A stretch of DNA of 64,000 bases from Otis tarda (lineage: Eukaryota > Chordata > Aves > Otidiformes > Otididae): the NCBI GenBank assembly GCA_026413225.1, contig CM048552.1, positions 135,173,053 to 135,237,052 of the forward strand. The letters run 5' to 3'. Position numbers and translations under genes: made by a program. The notes under the pieces are model-generated. The model searched no databases, was not told where the DNA came from, and saw only the letters and a list, made by a program, of their open reading frames with translations. Positions 12,401-24,400 of the stretch are shown piece by piece (positions within the stretch are counted from its first letter, which is position 1; each line of letters begins with the position of its first letter).

Positions 12401-15400
12401 GAATAATGCTCCCAACATCAGGCTGCCCTGCATGTGTCATAATGAGCCTGATTTTCATGCAATGGCTGCATTTAATGTATTACCTAGTGCTTTCTTTTAA
12501 GACATTATCTAGTGCTTTTTCTTTCCTTGCCTTGTTAAACCAATTTTTGTTAAAACAGTTCTTCCACACATGCTCCCTGAGCTGTGGTGCTGAAGCCAAC
12601 AGAGACCTTGGTTCTGTGGCAGAACGTGCCATGTGATTTCTACCGTGTACTAACTGGACAGGTGTCCAGCATGCCAGGATTTCTAAAAATGCATTACACA
12701 ATTACAGAAAGTAGGTGATGAGAAAAAATGGTGCCCATTGCTTCATCTTTCAGAACAGCAAGGCAGATTTATGGGAAGAGAAAAGAATCTAAACTTCTAA
12801 GGAAAAGAGAGTGGGAACTAACTCAGAAAATGGCCACAGGAGCCTGGAGGTTTAGCTCCCTGAACTTGAGAGCTTTCCAAACCTCCTTTCAGGTTTTCTT
12901 TGTTCCTTGTTTTTTTCTTCTATAGTGACCTTGACTATGGGGTCAATGGCTCATACCTGAGATATATTGAGGCACTACTCCAACCTGGGAGGAGTTTGGG
13001 ACATTAGAGGACAGGCTGGTTTTCTGTCCAGGAGGTGTGGACATTCTTCCCTTACATCATGTTTTCCGTGCTTCTCTTTGAGGGATGGCTTTGGGAACAT
13101 GCATCCATCTCAGCTTTTCAAGTCTGAACTTTATGAGCTGATGTGAACTTCCTAGAGCAAGGCCTGAGAATATTCAGGACAGCTACCCGATTCCATTGCA
13201 TTGTCTTTTGCCATTTCTGAAGTACAGATTTAGTCATTCCACTCCATCATGACCTTAGTCGGATGAGTTAGTCTGAGAATTGCTTTGCTTTTTTTTTTTT
13301 TTTTTGGTTTGTTTGTTTGTTTAAGACCGCTTTCCTTTAATTCTGCATTACCTTACTTTTCCGAGTTTAAATCTCAAAGCCATACTTAAAGCACCAAAGA
13401 AGGTTTTAGCCACACAGTTGTCATTGGACATGGGAAATTGAATGGCTAAGCCCCTGCATACATGCAGTAGCCTGTACACTGCTGTGGGGTAGGTTGTATA
13501 ATTGCTCTTCATACATTAAGCAACCCAGTGCCAATTTGTGTACATATGTAGGTTCATCCTTTACCAATTTCCTGTGACTGGTAGTTTCCAGGAGATTAAA
13601 AGAATAGCTGGTTCCTGTTTTTTCCTCTCCTCTTTATTTTTGTTCTTCAGCAAGAATATTTGTGTGTGTGCGTGTTTAATAGCATTCATTCCCCAGAGAA
13701 TAATCTCGGTCCTTGTTTTAGCTGGCCTCCTTCTGAGAGTGTGTTAAATCTGTAGCCAGGATCACAGGCAGCTCTGGGCAAATCATTGGGCTGTTATTAA
13801 CCTGCCTCCATGGCAACTGCTGCTCGCCAGCCCGAGGACAAAAAATGTTTTTATTCTGCTGAGTTGCACAAAAGGTTCTAGTGATGCCTTGCACAAAATG
13901 GCCATTGAAAGGGGAGATGCGGTGATGTGTGTTTGTGCCGTACAGTTTCATATTTAAATCGTTTTACGCTGTCGTGGTGGAAGTGGATATACAGCTGAAA
14001 AGTGCAGCCTGTTGGCCGTATGGAAAGTGAAAACTAGCAGAAAATGGGATCTAAACTTATTTTAATACTACTTATTTTTGTCAGCTTGAGCTCACAGGCC
14101 TTCAGCCTGCAATTGTCACCAGTGCATTGGCAGGTTCGTTTGTGAGCATGAGCCCGGGCCGTGCTCACCATGGGTTTTCAGTTGTACTGTATGAAGACAC
14201 TTGCTGAGTGGGGTTGCAGAGAGACACCATAAAGCAGGTTGACTGGAAAGCTTTAGTTTTTTTGAAAAAACCCTCTAATTTGCTTCAGTGCTCGTTTGGG
14301 AAGCTTGGTAAGCATGTCTTACTGCTTGATGAGCTTCAAATTTTAGCTGGTTTTGAAAGGTGCTCCTGGCAGTCCTATTGTAGGCTTACTTTGAAACAAA
14401 ATTATAAAACCAGCTATACTGCGTAGGCTAGGCATGGATTTAAGCTCCTCTTAAAGAGTGTTCACAGTGAGATCTGTGGGGGGTCTGGCAGCCCCAAGCT
14501 GTGATGGTGATGGTAGGGTTGCACCCCGCAGTTAGTTACCCTCTGGCAGAAGGCTGTGCAGCCCTGCTGTCAATTTGGGTGCAGAATGGCCATGTGCGGA
14601 TGGACACTGTCTCTTGAAAATGTGCTGGTTTGGGGTGCTCCCTGCGCGTGCAAGCTGGCAACGTGCCGTTTCCCTGTGAACTGAAGTCCCTCTGTCTCTC
14701 CTGCTTTAGTCTTGGCATGAGGGCGAGTAGTTTTTGCAGTCTCAGGTTTGGGTGGTTTTCTCTACTTTGCTCAAAATAGTGTGGTTGCTTCAGATGCCTC
14801 TTACAGCATCTGTTGTCCTTGGTCTGCACTGATAAGATGAAGGCCACCCCAATATTGTGATGCCTTTTTACTTGGACTGTAGAGGAAGACATAAAGAATC
14901 TGGCCACAAAGATGCTACGTGCAGCTGCCAGTCGCTGGGAGGTAAGAGGGGGATTGCCGCTGCCGGCTTGTGTTTGAGGGTCTATCGACTAGTGGCAGAT
15001 ACTGCCATGTGTTCGAGTAAGGGATCCGACAAACTCTCCAGGATGAAGGTTCTTCTGGTAGCCTGGAAAGCTGGCTGTGCGATATGGGGTACTGGGAGGA
15101 CAAGAAGCTAGTCGGGGGTGTTAACTGTCAGTCCTGGGTTTACATCAGTTTTTAGTTTTGTCAAGCAGGCTGCCCCCATTTTCTGAAGCCCACAGCTTTT
15201 CTTTTGGGCCTCAGCAGTCCATTGGCTTTGCTTCCAGCTGTTTTCATTTCCTGTCTCTGTTGAGATCCTTCTGCGAAGCAGTCTGTGGATCAGCGTGATT
15301 AGGTGATCAGCCTCCTCCACACCCAAGCAGTGATCTAACGTTTATTCACCTTCTCCTTCGAGCCGTTCGTTTTGTGCTGGGCTGTGGCCACATGCGTGTT

Positions 15401-18400
15401 GAGCATTGCCTGCTGGATTGGAGCGTGGTTACTCTTGGATAATCCCTCGCTGCTAATCCTGTGCCAGGTGCAAGCGTTTCTTGGATTAACTCTCGGAGGT
15501 TTGGGCCTGACCCCGGGAGCAGATGCTGCGGAGGCGAGCCAGCCTCGTGTACGGCTGCCGTTGAGTTTGGCTTACAAGCTGCACTCGGGCAGATTCCCCA
15601 AAGCAGAGGATCGCTCTGCAAGGTCTGCTGTCTGAACTCAGCTCTGGACCTTTGCGATAAGATGAAAACCAGAGATGATTTCCTGTGATAGTGCTCTGAT
15701 TTTGTTTGCCCCGTCACTGCTAAGCTGCAGTGTTTGTTCGTTCGGCAGTATTTTTGTCGTGAAGCTCATTCTACTGAGCGGACTCCAGCTGTGGGCGTGA
15801 CTATAAGAGCTTCCCAGCCTTGTTTCCATACAATTAAATCTTGTCTGCAGTTAGCAAAGTGGTGTTTCATAAGTCATTTCGGTAATGATAGCTGCTTAAG
15901 CCTGACTAGGACACTTGGTAGTGACTCTCTAAAAAGAGAGTTTCCCACTTAGGAAACGGGAAGGCTTTCAATAACCGGATGCATATTGTTCCCCAGTGCT
16001 TCGCAGAAGTGCCTACTCTGCAGTTCATTCATTAGTGGGAGAAGGAGGGTGACAGACATAAACTTGACTCATGTGGTCAGTGGAGACTTGCTGATCTTCA
16101 TGAGGAATTTTTGAGGCGGGAAGACGTGATGTACACATTCGCCAGCTGTCTCCCTGCCTTCAAATGTTTTGTCCCTTTAGCGCCTTCCCGTAGAGGCAGC
16201 GGGCTGCGTAAGGCTGGTCTCTCCATTAAGCTTTGTGGTAATGGCTTGTGTTTGGTGCAGTTGTGTGGAGCGCACATTAATGGAGACAGTTTAATGCCAT
16301 CACCCTGAAGTAATGAATTGGTATGGATTGCCATTACCATTATAGTGCAGTTAAAAGCTGTGTTTGTTTCCGATTTACGTTTCCCAGCTCTGCAAGCAGA
16401 TGGGTTTTCAGGCCGCGCGGTCGGGAGGAACCTGGCAATTGAACCGCAGCCTCCTTATTACAGTGTTTGTAGAGCAGCAGTTTGGGGGGGGGGGGGGGGG
16501 GTTGTGTGTTTTGTTAACTCAGACTGCTTAAATGATACATTTCATTAAAACTCTGATTATGCTACTGCAGACTATTCAGGGATCACTGTAAATCCAGTGT
16601 ATCCTATAAAGCTGGAAATGTATTGTCTGTGAAACACAAGTTCATCTCACTGCTCTTGATTAAAAATTGCCACTCTTTGGCCCACATTTAATTTTTCTGT
16701 TGTTAAAATATCTGTATCCCTATAACCTTGTATGGATTTATACAAAAAGATATTCAGGAGCCATGGGCGAGTGTAGGGCAGTTAGGTTTTGCATACCTAA
16801 ATGTGTTCCTCTTCCAATGAAAGTGCAAAGTGAAGCTTCTTCAAATGCCTTCATTATCTTGAGTATTTTCTCCTCTGGCTTCCCAAATGGTGCCAGCGTA
16901 GCTGGTGCTCCTGCCGTTGGTGATGCTGAAATGTGGTGAGCTCTGTACGAGCAACTGAATAGCAGTGGATTACTTTAGACAAGTGATTTTTTTTCTTTTT
17001 CCATTTCATAGGCTGTCTCATCGATCTCCTCTTGATTCTGTAAAGACAGGAGCACTCAGCCCACTTTCTGGGCTTTGAGTCCATACCAACGGATCTGTAG
17101 GTCACTGCTTTAGAGGGTGCTGCTGTCTTGCACCAACTATAGATTTTTGCTTAGCATGTCAATGTCTGGGCCTTTTAGTCCCTATGGCTTTTACCAAGTG
17201 AAGGACAGATACTCTTTTCTTCATAATTTGCTTTTTGCTTGTAACGTTTCTTTTGCTTTCTCTCTTCTGCTTAGGTTGCTTTGAATGTTGCATTAAGTGC
17301 CTAGGAGGAGTGCCATATGCTTCGCTCGTGGCAACCATTCTCTGCTTCTCGGGGGTAGCGTTGTTTTGTGGCTGTGGCCATGTGGCCCTCACGGGAACCG
17401 TGTCTATCCTCGAGCAGCACTTCTCCACAACTGCCAGCGACCATGCTTTGCTGAGTGAAGTGTAAGTATGCCTCCCATTTCCATTATTCCTCATAACAGC
17501 CTCGTGCTAAATGAGTAGAGACAGATTCAGACCTAAGTCTCCATCCATGAGTATTAAGTTGCTTGTTTGTTCAACAGTACTTAGTGGTTTTTTGATGTTC
17601 ACACACAAAGAACCAGAGTGTGTATCCTGCTTAACCTATTTCTATTGGGACCAATACTATTTAATATCTTTATCAGTGGGTTTGAGTGCACCCTCAGCAC
17701 GTTTGCAGATGACACCAAGCTGAGTGATGCAGTTGATAGGCATGAGGGAAGGGATGCCACCCAGAGGGACCTTGACAGCCTTGAGGAGTGAGCCCCCTGC
17801 AAAACTCATGAGGTTCAACAAGGCCAAGTGCAAGGTCCTGCACATGAGTCAGGGCAATCCCCTGGTATCAATACAGGCTGGGGGATGAAGGGAGCAGCCC
17901 TGCAAAGAACTTGAGGGTACTGGTGGATAAAAAGCTGGACATCCTGGGCTGCATCAAAAGAAGCATGGCCAGTAGGTTGAGTGAGGTGATTCTGCCCCTC
18001 TACTCTGCTCTGGTGAGGCCTTACCTGGAGTACTCCGTCCAGCTCTGCAGCCCCCAACATAAGAAGGATGTGGACCTGTTGGAGAGGGTCCAGAGGAGGG
18101 CCACAAAGATGATCAGAGGGCTGGAGCACCTCTTCTGTGAGGACAGACTGAGGGAGTTGGGGCTGTTTAGCTTGGAGAAGAGGAGGCTCTGGGGAGACCT
18201 TGTTGCAGCCTTTCACTATATAGCATGGGCTTATAAGAATGGTGGGGGAATGCTTTTCACCAGGACCTGTAGTGACAGAACAAGGGGTAACTATTTTTAT
18301 CTGAAAGAGGGTAGATTTCGTGTTTGTTGGTGACACAAAGTCTTAAGGGATGACAGGAATAGCAGGGAAGTGGTGTTCTCTCAATCCTGTCTCAGAAGAT

Positions 18401-21400
18401 GGACTGATATAGTACAAATGAGAAAAAAGAGACAGAAAAAAACTGGAAAGAGCTGAAATGTTTGTCTCTGCAACAGTAGCCTTTGGAAGTAACCACTTGT
18501 GAAACTTTCAGGGCTTTTGTGTTTCCGAGGCTTCTCCATGACACTAGAGGAAGGCCTGCAGGCCTCCATCAGGGTTCGCACCCAGCGCCCAGCCCCACTG
18601 GCATGAGCCTCTTGTTCCTCTTGATGCTGAGGGACGCATGGGTCCCAGGCTCTGGGCCAGTGGTCTGAACATGCTGGGCCTTACGCAGCCTCCCCAGCCA
18701 GACCTCCAGGCTTTGGAAAGGCTTTTGTCCAGTGGCAGTGAGGAATTTTGCTCGAATTGTGGTTCACGACAACTGCACACTGGTGTCGAGATGCTGACTG
18801 GGTCTGGGTTCGGCCTCCTGCCCGCTAGTTACCATGGGCCAGCACTGGCCACAGGCACAGCATGTGGCCGGCCCCTGGAGATGTCTCTGTCCTGGGGCAG
18901 AGTGGTGCAAAGAAGAGCAGCCAAAACTTGCTAAAGGCCACCCAAGGGCTCTGGGTGGAGGTCCCTGTGCAGGCCTCATGCACCTGTGAAGAGGCTTGTA
19001 GGCCTGTTTGCCTGCACCGAGCCTGAGATTTCCACAACTGACCCCTTCCCATCCCCCAGGAGCACTGGCATCATTTTGGGGCTTCTCCCCCTTCCAGGAC
19101 CCCCTGTGCCCAGACCTGCCACGCAGCTCTGGGACCGCATCCCACCAGGGTCCTGTGTCCCCCCCCAGTGCCTCCCACCCCAGCTGTGACTGGGCACCAT
19201 GTCCCCAGCTCCAGTGCGTGAGCCACAGAGACCCTGCAATTACGCACAAAATTTAGCAAGAAAGTAAGCAGCTACTCTTCAGCAACCAACTAACAAAATG
19301 TCACAGTGCTTGTATCAGTCTTAATTTGAGCAAAATAGAAGAAATTGCACAAGTAGCCGTAAGAGGCAGCAAGTTTTAAATTTTGGGAGCGTTGTTGCCA
19401 ACCTTTCTTGTCAAGTCAGGGTCAGCAGCTGGGGAAATGTGTAATTTCTACCAAAGCAGCTGAGGTCTTAGGCTCTGTGGAGGTCTAACAGTGCAAGGGA
19501 GAAGAGGTGCTAAAAAGGGACAAATAATTTAAGGCCAAAGAGACATAAAATCAATAAAAGATATACTAGTAGGACAGTCTTTGTGGAATGGATTTTTAAT
19601 AGGTTTCATACTACTAATTTCTCATAACATGCATTGAGTTCCTTCTAGACTATTAATGATGGTGAAATGAATTCTATTCTCTCTCAAACACTGACTTAAT
19701 TTTTGTCATGCTTTACAGCACAGGTGCAACAGATTTATCCTGTTATTTTTAATCAGTTTGGAAAATGAATATAACACTTCCCACATGTCATTTTAAATGA
19801 GCCGTATCCTATTTTGGTACAAGGGGTGTGCTATCTGTCTGGATAACATTTAACTATATAAATGGTAGTAATCAGTTTTCTTTAAATTAAGCTAAAACAT
19901 GCAGATGCTCCTTGGAGATTTGCATGTATGCTAGCAGCTACTTAGGAAAGAGTGGTAAGAATTGAAAAAAACATTAGAGGAAGAACATATTTATCCTTAG
20001 AAAACTGGCAGTATGCGTATATAAAATTAACCTCTCTGTTCCGTGAGTAGCTTCATCCAGAATAACCATCCCAAAAATCAAATTGCCTTTAGAAGGCATA
20101 AGTTCTGGAAAAGTTGTGCTAATAACAAAGCATGACTTCCGGAGACCAGAAGAAATGTCATATGAAAGATAAGGCATTCTGGTCCTCCAAAACAATCAGG
20201 TTCAGACACTGAATCTGATTGCTAATACTTAGAAATTATTCTTTACATTTACCTATTCTAGCCATAGTAAAAATACCATAAAAGTGTCATTGCAGGTGGT
20301 AGATTTTTAAGGAATCAAGAACCTTCTCAAATGATATCTGAGGGAAGTGTCTATGCCACGTGCCTTGCAATCTTCTTCCTCTGGGTACTTCCAGTGTACC
20401 TAAAATGGAAGCATTTCCTAAATATTTTCTTCAGTTTTTAAAAATTTAATTACATTTTGGGGAGCTGAACACTGCTGTGACTTAAGGCACTGAAACTACT
20501 TGCTCACTTGGAAGTACCCTCCTAGGCTGTAGAGCAAACCATTCCTCCTCAGGAGAATTCACTGCACATTTGCCGAGTTATGTATCAGAGAAGTATCACT
20601 GAATTTGCAAAATTTTGCAAACATACATTAACTGGATTTTACAGGTGGAAAAGGTGAATTTCGGGGACTCCTTCCTTTCCCAACGCCAAAGGAATCACCA
20701 TGGAGCCTGGTAGTTCAGCCCCAGCCTTTGCCATTTGAAACTGCTCTCCCTGTGTCGTCCCTGACAGGCATTCCTTGAGTTAGGTGTCACGATCAATAAT
20801 GGGAAAAAAAAAATCTCCACAGTGGAGGCATGAAATTGCAGCCTCAAGCTGGTGACTAAAACCAGTTGGTGTAAGAACTGCAGCACAAACAGGGGATGCT
20901 CCAGCAAATGCAAGACTAATGCGCATCGGTATCGCTTGCCTGTAGAAGAGGGATAGTCGTACCAGCACTCTCCTGCAGCCTGCTTGCATAAAATGCATTA
21001 AGGAGCCTTGAACTGTGTTTCTAGAAAAGGAGTTATCTCATACCTAGTGTGGTTTGGGAGAACTGACTTTGTTTTTATAGGACTGAAATCTAAGGATATC
21101 TTTTTTTTTTCCTTTTCCATTTTAGAATACAGCTGATGCAGTATGTAATTTATGGCATTGCATCATTTTTCTTCTTATATGGAATAATCCTTTTGGCAGA
21201 AGGTTTTTATACAACAAGTGCTGTGAAGGAGCTGCATGGAGAGTTCAAAACAACAGCCTGCGGCCGCTGCATCAGTGGAATGGTGAGTAGCATTAGAAAT
21301 GGGAACAGTTGTCTCAGCTTACTAAAGCCTGTTGGGCTCAGTTTGACTCCTGTGCTTTTGAACCCACAACACATTGCTGCCTTCTTTGTTTAACTCCTTA

Positions 21401-24400
21401 TGGGTGGTCAGAGTCAATCCCTGTGGCTGGTCCTTCTTTGAACTTCAAGGCTGCTTGGTCAAATCCAAATTCTGCAGATGGTCTGTCGGGGTGCTACCGT
21501 GGCCTCCCCTGTCATAAAGCTGAACCCACTGGTCTGAACTAAGTTGATGGAGACTGCTAATTTTAAAACACTCTGTGCAAGACAAAATTAAATTGATGCT
21601 TTTGACGGCGGAGCACTCTAGTGATGCTTAAAGGCAGACTTAAAATGGCTGTAGTTTGCAGAGCTATTTAAATATCTAACTGTCATGCCTCTGACTTCCG
21701 TAGTCAATTCTGCTTGAGGATGTCTGGATCTTTCAGACAGACAGTAATGAATGAAGCTTCGCAACATCTTTGCACTTGAATCAAGTATTGCTTCTTGCTT
21801 TTGCAGATGGCAAAAGACTCACAGATATAATAGTGAGTCTTTTTTGCAAAGTTGAAACACTTAAAGCCTTAAAGTTACAAGCCATCTGCCCTTCAGTATA
21901 CTTCTGTCTTAAAACAAAATTTTAAACAAAGTTTAACTAAAAATAAAACTTTGCATTCTCACCCACGTTGCCCCGTGGGGCGCACTCTGCAAGAACAGAA
22001 ACATAACTGTGTTTCTGAGACAGGATTTCAAAGCCATTTCTGAAAATCTGAATTCAAAGCTCGTAGTTACGGAGGAAGCTAAGCAGTATGACAGATTGCC
22101 CACGGGAAAGTGTGGGTGAAAAGAGAAGAGGCTTTTGATGTGATTGTTGCATTTCAATATACAATCTATATCCTGGACTTTAAAAATATGTACTTTCAGC
22201 TGGTTAAATACAAAGGAGATGCATGTTTATTTTCAAGAGAGTTAGCAATTTTCCACTGTGCTGTTGGATACTCGGTGAATTTTTCAAGAGCTAATAAAAA
22301 GAAGACAGCAGATCATTTTCTAGTTAAGCAGCTATTAGCTCGCTCTTTCTAGCAAGTATGATCTTCACTGAGGAGCAAAGTTAGATCTAAAGCACTGTTT
22401 TCCAAAGACCTAAAATACACTAGAAACATACACATACGTGCATCTCATTAGTGCAGACAATTGCTTGTGCAGTTGAGTAGTTGCAGGCACATGATTGTCA
22501 GCTGCTTATACAAATACCAGTGTGACACATGGAAATACGAGAGAAAAACATGTTTTCATGTTTGCCTATATTTGTCCACCCAACAGAGGAGAGAATTTAG
22601 CAGCTGAGTAATGGCTTGGAGCTCTGGTAAGACACATCAGTGGTTAGTGGTGACAGTCATGACATAAAAGATGCTGGTGTGTAGTGGTAAAGCTGCTTAA
22701 AACACCAGGGTTAGAACAAGGTTTGCAAGGAGATCCAGCATCTTAACAGACTAATGACTGCAGCTGGGTAGGGACATCAAGCTTTTGGACATACAGCAAT
22801 TTTTTTTTTGCCTCTTTGATCAAGAGCTCCTCTACTCTTCCTCTGTTCCATTACTGAGTGAGGTCCTGAAAGGCAGTCCCTTGCATCTTATAGAATCATG
22901 GAATGGTTTGGGTTGGAAGGGACCTTTAAAGGTCGTCTAGTCCAACCCCCCTGCATAAGGTTATTACAGAAGACAGACTTCCAACTACTTTCCTAAATTA
23001 TGTGTTGCAGAGTAGCCATTTCCCACAGTTAGTGCATTAAATGTGAGAGTGAGTGTGTTTTTGTAGGAGTTAAAGGCTTTGTATAGTTCCTTTTCGTGCA
23101 CACTTCCACATACATGTATGCAAACCCACATTTTATGTATAGTGTATCTATAGAAATCCTTTAAGCTGGCCATCTTGCTCCTTACCAAATTCAAAGAGAG
23201 AATTCTCATTTCTCACATAAAACATACAGGTCTGGTGTATGGCACTATCTAATACAAACCAGGGTATTTCAGTTGAGTTGTGTATAAATTAAAGGCTAGC
23301 TGGGTTTTTTTATGGGCTTTAGTTTTTGCAAGCACTTCCACCTCCCTACACGCCCCACCTTGGCTGACTGTAAAACCTAACCCATTGCTCAACCTCTGCT
23401 GTAACGCCTGCAGTGATCTTCAGCACATCTGGACAAAACCCAGTGAGGTTGCAAACTTCCACCACTGCAGCATTAGTTCAGTCCATCAGTTCTGGATGAG
23501 GCTGAGACAACCTCCTCCCTCAGAGCCTTTCCCATCCTTGCTGTTCTTCTCTGGCACGCAGGTTTCAAGTGAGGTAGAGGCTGGAAGTAGAGCCTTTCCA
23601 GTCCACCTACAGTTAAATAACAGTGAAAAGGGAACACACAAGATGTAACAGCATTCCCCTGCTTTCCAAGTAGGATCCAAATCCTTGTCTCACCAGCAGG
23701 AGGGAGCTGGGAACTGATGCCAGAACTACTGTTTCACCATAAAACTTGGAAGAAGAGGGAAAAGGGAAGAGATCCAGTGGGATGGGGAAGCTGGAGATTT
23801 CCAAAGCAATGAATGCTGCACCTTGTAATCTTACCAAAGTAAATGCACGTAGTAATTTTGGTTTTTTAAAGAGCAAACTCAAATCAGCAAATTTCAATGG
23901 AAAATCCTTGATTCTGTAAGGTGAAGTAACTCATTTTTCTTCTTGGCAATGTGTATTAAAGCAATTGAATCTTTTTGATCTGCTGTAACGATTGTGGTGT
24001 GTTTTCAAAAACAGGTATTCTCAAATGTTACATTCAAAGTTGATTTCAATAAATCAGGGAGCATGGGAGAACTCTGTGAACATCGATTCACTCAATTGTT
24101 TTGATTTGCAAGTTGTATAGAAATGCTAGTAGGTTACAGTTAATTCAAAAAACTCCTTAAATTGATTTTTTTTTTTGTTAGAGTTTTATTGGTTTTAGCA
24201 TACAACCAGCATCCCTGCTTAGCTGAGAATCTTGATAAATTAATGGACTGCTCTTTCAGGAGAGCAAGCTGTTTACTCAAGCAGGCTGATGAAAAAGGAA
24301 ATGTCTGAATTGCTTTCTCAGTAGCACTTAAACTACCAAAGTATTTGTAAGTAATGAGAACACTGATTCTATTTGTGCTTGGAAATCAAATGGTTTATTA

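Larger units (their letters stand above)
6466..17274 (+). other. GPM6B: GPM6B intron between cassette exon and first membrane exon (10.8 kb)
   Basis: Long intron with no coding exon recognised. It holds T runs at 8666-8683, 9935-9950 and 13289-13305, a G18 run at 16484-16501 and a CpG-enriched patch at roughly 14.9-16.45 kb. The short open frames here overlap on opposite strands and none resembles a known protein. Confidence 0.6.
17462..21125 (+). other. GPM6B: GPM6B intron with CR1 relic and GC-rich block
   Basis: Contains a sense CR1 reverse-transcriptase relic (17642-18325), a GC-rich block (18536-19255), and otherwise ordinary AT-rich intron ending in a T-rich acceptor tract at about 21101-21125. 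Confidence 0.7.

Noticed and set aside
14857-15111. Open frame with a good donor as a GPM6B first exon
   Set aside because: No similarity to any M6B N-terminus I know. Recorded only as part of the candidate promoter patch.
17911-18333. 140-codon frame as a host gene
   Set aside because: Its residues are those of CR1 reverse transcriptase; it is a dead LINE copy.
17815-18336. 173-codon frame on the - strand
   Set aside because: It is the antisense of the CR1 reverse-transcriptase relic and shows no protein homology.
18764-19249. 161-codon frame on the - strand, plus overlapping frames on both strands
   Set aside because: GC-rich sequence produces long chance frames. No domain, signal peptide or splice context supports a gene.
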